Assembly: GCA_020445045.1 (NCBI GenBank)
Contig: JAGRHI010000312.1
Coordinates: 1 to 8,474, forward strand
Origin: Candidatus Competibacteraceae bacterium
GTDB lineage: Bacteria > Pseudomonadota > Gammaproteobacteria > Competibacterales > Competibacteraceae
Direction of reading: 5' to 3'
Length of the DNA: 8,474 bases
A program made the translations under genes and the position numbers. Of this stretch, positions 1 to 6,517 are shown in pieces. The stretch's first letter is position 1, and every line of letters starts with the position of its first letter. A model generated the notes under the pieces. That model had not been told where the DNA came from. It was given only the letters and a program-made list of their open reading frames with translations, and did not search any database.

Positions 1-53
1 CGCTATGCGGGTGGCGCGTGACTGAAATAGAAAACATGGGTTGGCTATTGTGA
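1..53 (+). other. Possible 3' tail of an upstream gene
   Basis: The first bases may hold the end of a gene lying to the left. The third frame is open from the window edge to a TGA at 51-53, which shares its last base with the ATG at 53-55 of the next gene. This TGATG arrangement is typical of translational coupling. It would also explain why that ATG lacks a visible Shine-Dalgarno sequence. The competing reading is the first frame, which ends at a TGA at 19-21 after the residues RYAGGA; the second frame ends at 23-25. Too few residues are present to assign a family, and the choice of frame cannot be settled from the window. Confidence 0.25.
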
Positions 54-2239
54 TGGAATACGGTTTTTCGCCTATCCAGCATCTGATCCGCTGGTTGTAC
101 CGGCGCATGCCACTGGCTCGCACCAGTAAGATCGAGCTGGCGCATCGTGCCTTCGAGCGATATCCCCAGATGTTCCAGAATACGGCGGCCTATCAGCGCT
201 GGCGGGAGACCCGGGAACTGGCTGCTCCAGTTTTCCATGCCGCCTTGGCCACGCCTGTGCCGGAGGAATCGATCGAGGCCGCTCAGGCCCTCGTTTTCCC
301 TGAGTTTGGGTCTCCACGCGTTTCGATCATTATTCCGGTTTACGGCAAGATTGCGTATACCCTGCATTGCCTGGGGTCAATCCAACGGAGTCAGCCGCAT
401 ACACCCTATGAAGTGATTGTCCTAGACGATTGCTCCCCGGATCGCACACCCGAGTTGCTCGAACAGGCGCGCGGAGTTCGAATCATCCGCAACGAGAGCA
501 ATCTCGGGTTTCTGCACAGTTGCAACAAGGCAGCCGGTCATGCTCGCGGTGATTATCTGCTGTTCCTTAACAACGATACCGAGGTGTTGCCGGGTTGGCT
601 GGATGAATTGTTGGAAACCTTTGCCGATCATGCCGATGCGGGTCTGGTTGGGTCGAAGTTGATTTATCCGGATGGGCGTCTACAGGAAGCGGGAGGGTTG
701 ATCTGGTGCGACGGTACGGGCACGAACTACGGCCGCGACGATGACGCCAACCAACCGGAATATAACTTTTTACGAGAGGTCGATTATTGCTCTGGAGCTA
801 GTGTGATGATCCCTCGAATCTTGTTCGAGCGGTTGGGCGGGTTCGACCAACGCTTCGCGCCGGCCTATTACGAGGACACGGATCTCGCCTTTGCCGTGCG
901 TCAGGCGGGTTATCGGGTGGTTTTGCAGCCTTTTTCCAGGGTGATCCATTTCGAGGGCGTCACCTCCGGGACCGATGTCAGCCAAGGGGTCAAAGCCTAT
1001 CAGCGTGTGAATCAAGACAAATTTCTGGACAAATGGCGGGATGTCCTAGCCAGTCATGGAACCCGCGATGACGATCCTTGGCTCGCCTGTGAACGTGGTG
1101 TTCAGCGCCGCGCGCTGATTGTGGACGTGACGACACCGATGCCGGACAAGGATTCCGGTTCGATCGATACCCTGCAATATATCCGCATGATGCAGGATCT
1201 TGGTTTCAAGGTGGTGTTCTGTCCACACGATTTGCGCCATGCGGGGCGCTACACGGAAGCGCTCCAGCGCCGAGGAGTCGAATGTCTGTATCAACCTTAT
1301 ACCGCCTCCTTGAGCGCCCACCTGGAAAAGCGTGGAGTTCATTACGATCTGGTCATGTTGGAGCGCGCGCATCATGCGGCTCAGCATATCGAGGCGGTGC
1401 GTCGGTATTGCCGAAAGGCCCGGGTGATCTTCAACACGGTCGATCTGCACTTCATCCGCGAGGAACGGCAGGCACAAATCGAGCGGTCGTCCGAACTCGC
1501 CAAGCAGGCCCGTCGGACTAGGGAGTTGGAATACGGGGTGATGCGGCAATCCGATGCGACGATCGTGATCAGCGAATCCGAAGGGGAAATCGTCCGCAAG
1601 GAATGGCCGGATATTCGGGTGGCGGCGATTCCTTATATACGGGAAACTCAGGGCTCGGCCGCGCCTTTCCATCTGCGTCAAGGCTTGGTCTTCATCGGAG
1701 GGTTTCTGTTTGACCCGAACATCGACGCCGTCCATTATTTCGTGGGCCAAATCTGGCCTCGGATTCGACAGGCGGTTCCCGACATGCGGTTCATGATCGT
1801 CGGCAGCAACATGCCGGCCGAAGTCGTGGCGCTAGGGAAAGAGCCGGGCGTGGACATCGTCGGTTATGTCGAACATCTGGCCCCGCTGTTCGCGCGCTGT
1901 CGGTTGTCAGTGGCGCCGTTGCGTTACGGGGCGGGCATCAAAGGTAAGATCGGCACCAGCCTGAGCTATGGCGTGCCCTGTGTGGCGACCCCGATCGCCG
2001 CCGAAGGCATGGGGCTGACGGACCGATCGAACGTGATGATCGGCGCCGATGCCGAGCATTTTGCCGATGCGGTGATCGAGGCCCACCAGGATGAGGCCCT
2101 CTGGAACCGATTGTCCGAGAACGGCCTGGAATTCATGGAGCGGAATTTCTCCTATGCTCGGGGGCTGCAACGCCTGGGTACCTTGATCGATGAAGTTTTC
2201 GCCGCTCCACAGTCGATTTCCAGCGGCGCGAACAGGTGA
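53..2239 (+). CDS. Two-domain glycosyltransferase (GT2 + GT4 fusion)
   Basis: This 728-residue protein is predicted to transfer two sugars during cell-surface polysaccharide assembly on the cytoplasmic side. Residues about 15-50 form an N-terminal block (LYRRMPL ... NTAAYQRW) shared with the neighbouring WbsX-like protein. Residues about 90-300 are a GT-A fold GT2 domain: VSIIIPVYG, VLDDCSPD, the metal-binding LNNDTEV (Asp175), and the acceptor-side motif YYEDTDLAFAVRQAGYRVV at about 272-290. A linking region with TPMPDKDSGS follows. Residues about 355-715 form a GT-B fold GT4 domain with FIGGFLFDPN (about 547-556), DIVGYVEHL and the nucleotide-sugar-binding stretch RYGAGIKGKIG...YGVPCVATPIAAEGM (about 624-653). 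The start is taken as ATG 53; GTG 50 and TTG 41 are in frame, and none has a good ribosome site. The stop lies 3 bases from the stop of the opposing gene. Donor and acceptor sugars cannot be told from sequence. The family call is firm; the two-transfer role is inferred. Confidence 0.93.
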   Translation: MEYGFSPIQHLIRWLYRRMPLARTSKIELAHRAFERYPQMFQNTAAYQRWRETRELAAPVFHAALATPVPEESIEAAQALVFPEFGSPRVSIIIPVYGKIAYTLHCLGSIQRSQPHTPYEVIVLDDCSPDRTPELLEQARGVRIIRNESNLGFLHSCNKAAGHARGDYLLFLNNDTEVLPGWLDELLETFADHADAGLVGSKLIYPDGRLQEAGGLIWCDGTGTNYGRDDDANQPEYNFLREVDYCSGASVMIPRILFERLGGFDQRFAPAYYEDTDLAFAVRQAGYRVVLQPFSRVIHFEGVTSGTDVSQGVKAYQRVNQDKFLDKWRDVLASHGTRDDDPWLACERGVQRRALIVDVTTPMPDKDSGSIDTLQYIRMMQDLGFKVVFCPHDLRHAGRYTEALQRRGVECLYQPYTASLSAHLEKRGVHYDLVMLERAHHAAQHIEAVRRYCRKARVIFNTVDLHFIREERQAQIERSSELAKQARRTRELEYGVMRQSDATIVISESEGEIVRKEWPDIRVAAIPYIRETQGSAAPFHLRQGLVFIGGFLFDPNIDAVHYFVGQIWPRIRQAVPDMRFMIVGSNMPAEVVALGKEPGVDIVGYVEHLAPLFARCRLSVAPLRYGAGIKGKIGTSLSYGVPCVATPIAAEGMGLTDRSNVMIGADAEHFADAVIEAHQDEALWNRLSENGLEFMERNFSYARGLQRLGTLIDEVFAAPQSISSGANR

Positions 2240-2242
2240 TGA

Positions 2243-3574
2243 TCAATGCCGTAGGGCGTTGCGGGTTGCTTCCAGGTAACGATGACCAAAGGTCCGATCC
2301 GGCTCCAGATAATTGCCTTCCGCCCATTCGTTCCAGGCGTTGATGAAGACCAGCCGTTCGGGTTCGGGATGGTGTTGGCGGCTGAGCGCCACCAGTTGCC
2401 GCAGCCAGCGCTCATAGACTTCCGGTGTGGCGTTCAGGAAGATTTCGCCGGTATCCTGGCGGCGGGGGGTGTTATCCCAGGACGGCATGGCGGTGCGGAA
2501 CATGGGATAAGGGACCGCGGGCCGGTTCATGAAGACCTCGGCGGTGGCGGTATAATCGTAAAACATGCCTTTGAAATTCGGGTTGAGCATCCGCCGTGGT
2601 TTTTCGGTCAGCACCGCCAAGGCGTGAGGCGGAAACTCGACGGCGGCGTCGAAGTTGAAATCGCGCGGATCCTCGGTGGCGCCAAAGCTTTGTACCGCCG
2701 CGAGATAGGGGTCGCCAAGCCCTGCCTCTTGGCAATATCGACGCCAGATCCCGGCGGTACGACCTGGGTCCGGCAGCAGGCCGATCCGGTAAACGAGCAA
2801 AAGCGGCCGATCGTTGATTCGGATATAGCGGCGGTCGCGCAGGGCGGGTTCCAGGGATTGGATGAAATTCAGGTCGTCCGCATCGGAATGTTGTTGGGCG
2901 ATCAGGATCTCGGAGTGAAGACCGTCCCAGCGCCGGCTCCAGTTCTCGTTGGCCCAGCAGATGCAAAATGGAAAATCGGGATGTCCCGATTGCACCACCT
3001 CGTCCAGCGGTCGATTCAGCAACCGTTTGCCGGCAAACCAGTAGTGGTAGTAACAAAAGCCATGAATCCCGTATTGTCGCGCCAAGGTGGCCTGTTCATC
3101 GCGGACTTCAGGTACCCGTAAGTCATAAAATCCCAGATCGGTTGGTAAGCGTGGTTGGTTATGGCCAGTGAAATTGGGTACGGCTTTGGTGACGTTGGTC
3201 CATTCAGTGAAACCTTTGCCCCACCAACGGTCGTTCTCCGGAATCGGGTGGTATTGAGGCAGGTAGAAGGCGATCAGGCGCGTCAGGTCGGTGGTTGGCG
3301 TGGGCAAGTCCTTGGATGGAACCAGATTTCCAAAGCCAATTTCCAGTCTCGATTGGGATGGGGTCGCCGCCGAACCAGGGGTATTCGCTGAACTCGGTCG
3401 AATGGTTCCAGTTTGGATCAACCACTGCTGGTAGTTGGCGCTGTTTTTGAGGAGCAGGCCAAGATGCCGGTAGAGAAAAGATTTAATTCGCCACTTGACC
3501 GGTAGCGACAAGGGTAGTCGGCGGTAGAGGAAACGCGCGCATTGACTAACCAGGATGCGGATTCTTCTGGGCAT
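2243..3574 (-). CDS. WbsX-like glycosyltransferase / GH99-like domain protein
   Basis: A 443-residue protein of the WbsX family (Glyco_tran_WbsX), often annotated as a glycoside hydrolase family 99-like domain. Such proteins are common in O-antigen and capsule loci, where they are presumed to act on glycans, although the reaction is poorly defined. The domain covers about residues 98-443 and shows the usual signature blocks in order: IAFYLPQYHPIPEND with WWGKGFTEW (about 101-125), YGIHGFCYYHYWF (168-180), FPFCICWANENWSRRWDG (201-218), NDRPLLLVYR (254-263), FRTAMPSWDNTPRR (359-372) and FINAWNEWAEGNYLEPD (410-426). Residues 16-51 repeat the block found in the convergent GT2/GT4 protein, followed by a Pro/Ser-rich linker (about 57-97). 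No signal peptide is evident, so a cytoplasmic location is likely. The start is ATG at 3572-3574, with no strong Shine-Dalgarno sequence. It is the only gene on the minus strand and must be transcribed from the 3575-3897 region. The length is normal for a single-domain member with an N-terminal extension. Confidence 0.92.
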   Translation of the reverse strand: MPRRIRILVSQCARFLYRRLPLSLPVKWRIKSFLYRHLGLLLKNSANYQQWLIQTGTIRPSSANTPGSAATPSQSRLEIGFGNLVPSKDLPTPTTDLTRLIAFYLPQYHPIPENDRWWGKGFTEWTNVTKAVPNFTGHNQPRLPTDLGFYDLRVPEVRDEQATLARQYGIHGFCYYHYWFAGKRLLNRPLDEVVQSGHPDFPFCICWANENWSRRWDGLHSEILIAQQHSDADDLNFIQSLEPALRDRRYIRINDRPLLLVYRIGLLPDPGRTAGIWRRYCQEAGLGDPYLAAVQSFGATEDPRDFNFDAAVEFPPHALAVLTEKPRRMLNPNFKGMFYDYTATAEVFMNRPAVPYPMFRTAMPSWDNTPRRQDTGEIFLNATPEVYERWLRQLVALSRQHHPEPERLVFINAWNEWAEGNYLEPDRTFGHRYLEATRNALRH

Positions 3575-3623
3575 GAAAATCGGTGGTGGTTTGGCTGGCC
3601 GCCAGCGGCTTGCGTGGTGATTG

Positions 3624-3643
3624 ATTACAGTCTTGGGTGTAAT
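3624..3643. promoter_or_regulatory. Perfect inverted repeat ATTACA-N8-TGTAAT, possible operator
   Basis: Two perfect 6-base half sites (3624-3629 and 3638-3643) with an 8-base spacer form a 20-base dyad, in the size range bound by dimeric helix-turn-helix regulators. It lies about 50 bases upstream of the WbsX start and upstream of the rightward -10 motifs, so it could control either side. The factor is unknown. A chance dyad is possible in this AT-rich stretch. Confidence 0.3.
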
Positions 3644-3700
3644 ACCATTTCCGAATAGGTATTGGATTTTATTGGAAGTTATTTGTCTACGATTTCAATT

Positions 3701-3709
3701 TGTTATAAC
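3701..3709 (+). promoter_or_regulatory. Extended -10 promoter element (TGTTATAAC)
   Basis: TGn followed by TATAAC (3704-3709) matches the sigma-70 extended -10 form, with 5 of 6 bases of the TATAAT consensus. No good -35 box sits at the normal distance; TTGTCT at 3683-3688 is 15 bases away. Extended -10 promoters can work without a strong -35. Transcription would start near 3716 and leave a leader of about 180 bases before the GT2 start at 3898. The core GTTATAAC (3702-3709) is itself a perfect palindrome. Confidence 0.4.
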
Positions 3710-3738
3710 TTGCAAGTGAGTTTCCACTGATCGGGATT

Positions 3739-3747
3739 TGGTATAAC
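3739..3747 (+). promoter_or_regulatory. Second extended -10-like element (TGGTATAAC)
   Basis: A second TGn-TATAAC motif, with TATAAC at 3742-3747, lies 38 bases downstream of the first and has the same orientation. No matching -35 box is seen. It could be an alternative promoter giving a leader of about 145 bases, or part of a repeated protein-binding site together with the first copy. Confidence 0.27.
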
Positions 3748-3883
3748 GGTTGTGGCAAGCGCATGGCATTGCATGATCGGCAAACGGGTGGAGGTGGATC
3801 GCCAAGCGCCATCAAGCCGACATTCTAGGTCATTGCCGCCCACCGTGAAATCAATGGGCCAACGCACTGGATGGATGGGAGTG

Positions 3884-3890
3884 TAAGGAG
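3884..3890 (+). promoter_or_regulatory. Strong Shine-Dalgarno sequence (TAAGGAG) of the GT2 gene
   Basis: TAAGGAG ends 7 bases before the ATG at 3898-3900, which is ideal spacing. It fixes the start of the GT2 gene at 3898 rather than the in-frame ATG at 3871, which lies upstream of this site and would encode the site itself. It is the best ribosome site in the window, as expected for the first gene of an operon. Confidence 0.85.
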
Positions 3891-3897
3891 ACCGAAA

Positions 3898-4875
3898 ATG
3901 GTCGAAGGAGTGGCGGTGATCATCGTCAATTTCAACAGCGGAACCCTGCTCGGAGAAAGTCTGCGTCACTTGCGTGCCCAGACTCGGCGCCCGGAACGGG
4001 TGATCGTGGTGGACAACGCCAGCAGCGACGGTTCCGCCGATCGGCTGGAGTCAGAATACCCCGAAGTGGAGTGCATCCGTGCGGATCGCAACCTAGGTTT
4101 CGCCGCCGCCAACAACTTGGCGGCGCGACGGGCGGGCGAAGTGGAGTGGTTGGCGCTGCTCAATCCCGACGCTTTTCCGCAACCGGACTGGCTGGAACGA
4201 TTGCTGGCGGCGGCGGATGAGCATCCCGAGTACGCCAGTTTCGGCGCTCGGTTGGTGGATGCCAACGATCCTGGCCGGCTCGATGGCACCGGCGATGTCT
4301 ATCATGTCAGCGGCTTGGCCTGGCGGCGCGATCACGGGCGGCTCACGACTGCTGGCGCAAGTGTCGGTGGAGACATCTTTGCGCCCTGCGCGGCGGCGGC
4401 CCTGTACCGTCGTAGCGCTTTTCTCGAAGCGGGCGGTTTCGACGAGGATTTTTTCTGTTATTTCGAGGATATCGATTTGGGGTTTCGATTGCGCTTGCTC
4501 GGCTATCGCAGTCGCTACGTCCCGGATGCCGTGGTTCGGCATGTCGGTTCGGCGGTGACCGGCCGGCGCAGCCCGTTTTCGCTCTATCACGGTCATCGTA
4601 ATCTGGTCTGGACCTATGTGAAGAACATGCCCGGTCCCCTGTTCTGGTGCTATCTACCACAGCATCTGCTGCTGAATCTGGGCGCCGTGCTCTGGTACGC
4701 GTTGCGCGGTCAGGCCGGCCCTTTGCTACGAGCCAAGCGGGATGCCTTGGGTGGGCTTTCGCGCTGCTGGCGGCAACGGCGTGTCATCCAGTCCCGCCGC
4801 CGGGTCTCGGCTTGGCGCTTGCGTCAGACCATGAGCCGTGGTCTGCTGGCGCTCTACCGGCGTGGCGGCGGCTGA
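3898..4875 (+). CDS. GT2 glycosyltransferase (rhamnosyltransferase-like)
   Basis: A 325-residue family 2 glycosyltransferase of the WbbL/rhamnosyltransferase-like group, expected to add one sugar to a lipid-linked glycan on the inner face of the membrane. The GT-A fold is complete: VAVIIVNFNSG (about 5-15), VVDNASSDGS (37-46), RNLGFAAANN, the metal-binding LLNPDAF (about 87-93, Asp91) and the acceptor-side FFCYFEDIDLGFRLRLLGYRSRYVP (split here as FFCYFEDIDLGF plus RLRLLGYRSRYVP, about 185-209). A C-terminal hydrophobic stretch at about 246-269 is followed by a strongly basic tail rich in Arg, which suggests membrane attachment. The start at 3898 is chosen from the TAAGGAG site. It is the first gene of a four-gene + strand unit, and the next start is 16 bases past its stop. 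The family is firm. Rhamnose as donor is only a family-level suggestion, as many GT2 enzymes share these motifs. Confidence 0.92.
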   Translation: MVEGVAVIIVNFNSGTLLGESLRHLRAQTRRPERVIVVDNASSDGSADRLESEYPEVECIRADRNLGFAAANNLAARRAGEVEWLALLNPDAFPQPDWLERLLAAADEHPEYASFGARLVDANDPGRLDGTGDVYHVSGLAWRRDHGRLTTAGASVGGDIFAPCAAAALYRRSAFLEAGGFDEDFFCYFEDIDLGFRLRLLGYRSRYVPDAVVRHVGSAVTGRRSPFSLYHGHRNLVWTYVKNMPGPLFWCYLPQHLLLNLGAVLWYALRGQAGPLLRAKRDALGGLSRCWRQRRVIQSRRRVSAWRLRQTMSRGLLALYRRGGG

Positions 4876-4891
4876 AGCAGGATCGAAACCC

Positions 4892-6517
4892 ATGTCCAGC
4901 GTTTCCACCGCACACGTTTATCATCGTACCCTGGACCCCAACAGCCAGGATTCGCTGGCCAGACTCGCGCGCCAGATCCGACCCGGCAGCCGGGTGCTGG
5001 ATCTGGGCGCCGGTCCGGGCGTGCTGGGCCGCTATCTGGCCGAAACGCTCGGGTGCATGGTGGACGGGGTCGAATACAACCCGGTGGCGGTGGCCGAAGC
5101 CGCGTCCTGGTACCGCCAGTTGGAATGCGCCGACCTGGAAAGTATCGCGTTGACCGAGCATTTCGCCGGCCAGCGCTACGATTTCATCCTCTGCGCCGAT
5201 ATCTTGGAGCATCTGCGCCAGCCCGGCGCGCTTCTCGCGCAACTGCCCGACCTGCTGACTTCGAACGGACGGGTGCTGCTGTCGGTGCCGAACGCGGCCT
5301 ACGCCGGCCTGATCGCCGAACTGCTGGCCGGCGATTTCCGCTACCGGCCCGAGGGATTGCTCGACGAAACCCATCTGCGCTTCTTCACCCACGATTCCCT
5401 GCGCCGCCTGCTGGAGTCGCGGGGCCTGCGACCGATCGCCTTGGAAACGACGATCATGGATCTGAACCGGTCCGAATTCGCCGACCAGTGGATCGATGGC
5501 GGCTGGGCCGAGACGCTGCCGGTCGAGGTGATCCGCGCCTTGCTGGATCGGCCCGAAGCGCTGGTCTATCAGTTCATCGTGACCGCCGTTCCAGCGAACG
5601 ACGTGGGCGAGACGGTGGTTTCCGTTCCCGCCGAGGCGGCGGCGGCGGCCCAGGCAACGCTGACGGCGCGATTGGCCGCGCGAATGCCGGCCGTGACCAC
5701 CGCGCTGACCGTGGCCATCGTCACCCATGCGCCCGATCTGTCCGTGCTGACCATGGTGCTGGAAAGCTTGGGGCGGGCGTTGCGGCATGCGAGCGAACGG
5801 AAGTTGCTGGATCGAGCGCAATTGATCCTGGTCGATAACGGCCCCGGTTCCGGTTGGCGCGAATCTTTGCGACAGTTGCTGGACACGACGGATTTACTGG
5901 CAGCGGTCGAATTGCTCAGCGGGCAGGGCAATGTCGGTTATGGCGCCGCACACAACCTGGCGTTTCATCAAGGCGTCGGCGCATTTCACCTGATTCTCAA
6001 TCCAGACGTGCTGCTGGAAGAAGATGCCTTGAGCGAGGGCTTGACGTTTCTGGCCGCCCATCCCGAGGCGGGGTTGGTGGCGCCGGCGGCCTGGGACGGA
6101 GACGGCCGGCGGCAGTATCTGTGCAAGCGTTATCCGACCGTGCTGGATCTGGCGTTGCGGGGATTTGCCCCGGCTTGGTTGCGGCGGGGTTTTCGGAATC
6201 GCTTGGATCGTTACGAACTGCGCGATCGGATCGGCGATACCGTGTTGTGGGACCCGCCCATCGCCAGCGGTTGTTTCATGCTGTGCCGACGGGCGGCGCT
6301 GGAGCAGTTGGGAGGCTTCCGCCCGGAGTATTTCCTCTATTTCGAGGATTTCGATTTGAGCCTACGCTTGGCGGCGGTGGCCCGGCTGGTGTACGTGCCG
6401 GCGGTGCGCGCCGTCCATCTCGGTGGCCATGCCGCCCGCAAGGGGGTCCGTCATGTCGGTCTGTTTCTACGGGCAGCGGCGATGTTCTTCAACCGGCACG
6501 GTTGGCACTGGTGGTAG
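4892..6517 (+). CDS. SAM-dependent methyltransferase fused to GT2 glycosyltransferase
   Basis: A 541-residue bifunctional protein. Residues about 1-232 form a class I SAM methyltransferase of the UbiG-like type: the SAM-binding loop VLDLGAGPGVLGRYL (about 35-49), the acidic residue after strand 2 (Glu61 in GVEYN), YDFILCADILEHL (about 96-108), GRVLLSVPN (126-134) and the family-typical HLRFFTHDSLRRLLE. An Ala-rich linker (about 246-270) joins it to a GT2 domain (about 272-541): LTVAIVTHAPDLSVL, LILVDNGPG (310-318), NVGYGAAHNLA, the metal-binding LILNPDVLLEEDAL (Asp372) and ASGCFMLCRRAALEQLGGF with FLYFEDFDLSLRL (about 481-493). The start is ATG 4892, preceded by AGGA at 4879-4882 with a 9-base spacer; the in-frame GTG at 4838 lies inside the previous gene. 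The likely role is transfer of a sugar and methylation of it or of the chain end; the order and substrate are unknown. The C-terminal end overlaps the next gene by 7 bases. Confidence 0.92.
   Translation: MSSVSTAHVYHRTLDPNSQDSLARLARQIRPGSRVLDLGAGPGVLGRYLAETLGCMVDGVEYNPVAVAEAASWYRQLECADLESIALTEHFAGQRYDFILCADILEHLRQPGALLAQLPDLLTSNGRVLLSVPNAAYAGLIAELLAGDFRYRPEGLLDETHLRFFTHDSLRRLLESRGLRPIALETTIMDLNRSEFADQWIDGGWAETLPVEVIRALLDRPEALVYQFIVTAVPANDVGETVVSVPAEAAAAAQATLTARLAARMPAVTTALTVAIVTHAPDLSVLTMVLESLGRALRHASERKLLDRAQLILVDNGPGSGWRESLRQLLDTTDLLAAVELLSGQGNVGYGAAHNLAFHQGVGAFHLILNPDVLLEEDALSEGLTFLAAHPEAGLVAPAAWDGDGRRQYLCKRYPTVLDLALRGFAPAWLRRGFRNRLDRYELRDRIGDTVLWDPPIASGCFMLCRRAALEQLGGFRPEYFLYFEDFDLSLRLAAVARLVYVPAVRAVHLGGHAARKGVRHVGLFLRAAAMFFNRHGWHWW

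Larger units (their letters stand above)
3575..3897. other. Divergent intergenic control region
   Basis: This 323-base stretch separates the start of the leftward WbsX gene from the start of the rightward operon, so promoters for both should lie here. The left part, about 3615-3715, is clearly richer in A and T than the flanking genes; from about 3740 rightwards the composition returns to GC-rich. It contains a dyad, two extended -10 motifs and a Shine-Dalgarno sequence, listed separately. I see no convincing gene, tRNA, insertion sequence end or rho-independent terminator. Confidence 0.7.

Noticed and set aside
1046..1750. 234-codon - strand frame inside the GT2/GT4 gene
   Set aside because: It lies opposite conserved glycosyltransferase coding sequence, has no family motif and no ribosome site or operon context.
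2282..3121. 279-codon + strand frame opposite the WbsX gene
   Set aside because: The - strand frame carries every WbsX signature block, while this one has none; it is a shadow frame.
3773..3886. 37-codon + strand frame whose TAA overlaps the TAAGGAG site, as a leader peptide might
   Set aside because: The position is suggestive, but there is no Shine-Dalgarno sequence before its ATG and no run of regulatory codons; this is likely chance.
3575..3897. CRISPR array, tRNA or insertion sequence ends in the only long non-coding stretch
   Set aside because: No regularly spaced repeats, no cloverleaf-like sequence and no terminal inverted repeats with target duplication were found by eye.
3703..3969. 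88-codon - strand frame across the intergenic region and the start of the GT2 gene
   Set aside because: No recognised motif, no clear ribosome site, and it runs antisense into the GT2 start. I considered a transposase or endonuclease remnant but found no inverted repeats or catalytic signature.
4784..5821. Long antisense reading frame (345 codons, - strand) opposite the methyltransferase half of the fusion gene
   Set aside because: Its product is low-complexity, rich in Gln, Arg, Gly and His, with no recognisable motif. It lies wholly opposite well-supported coding sequence; long antisense frames are expected in GC-rich genes.
5854..6510. Upstream extension of the reductase frame to 5854
   Set aside because: This part is the +1 shadow of the GT2 domain and gives Arg/Gly/Ser-rich sequence without motifs. 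The dehydrogenase fold begins only at about 6520-6545.
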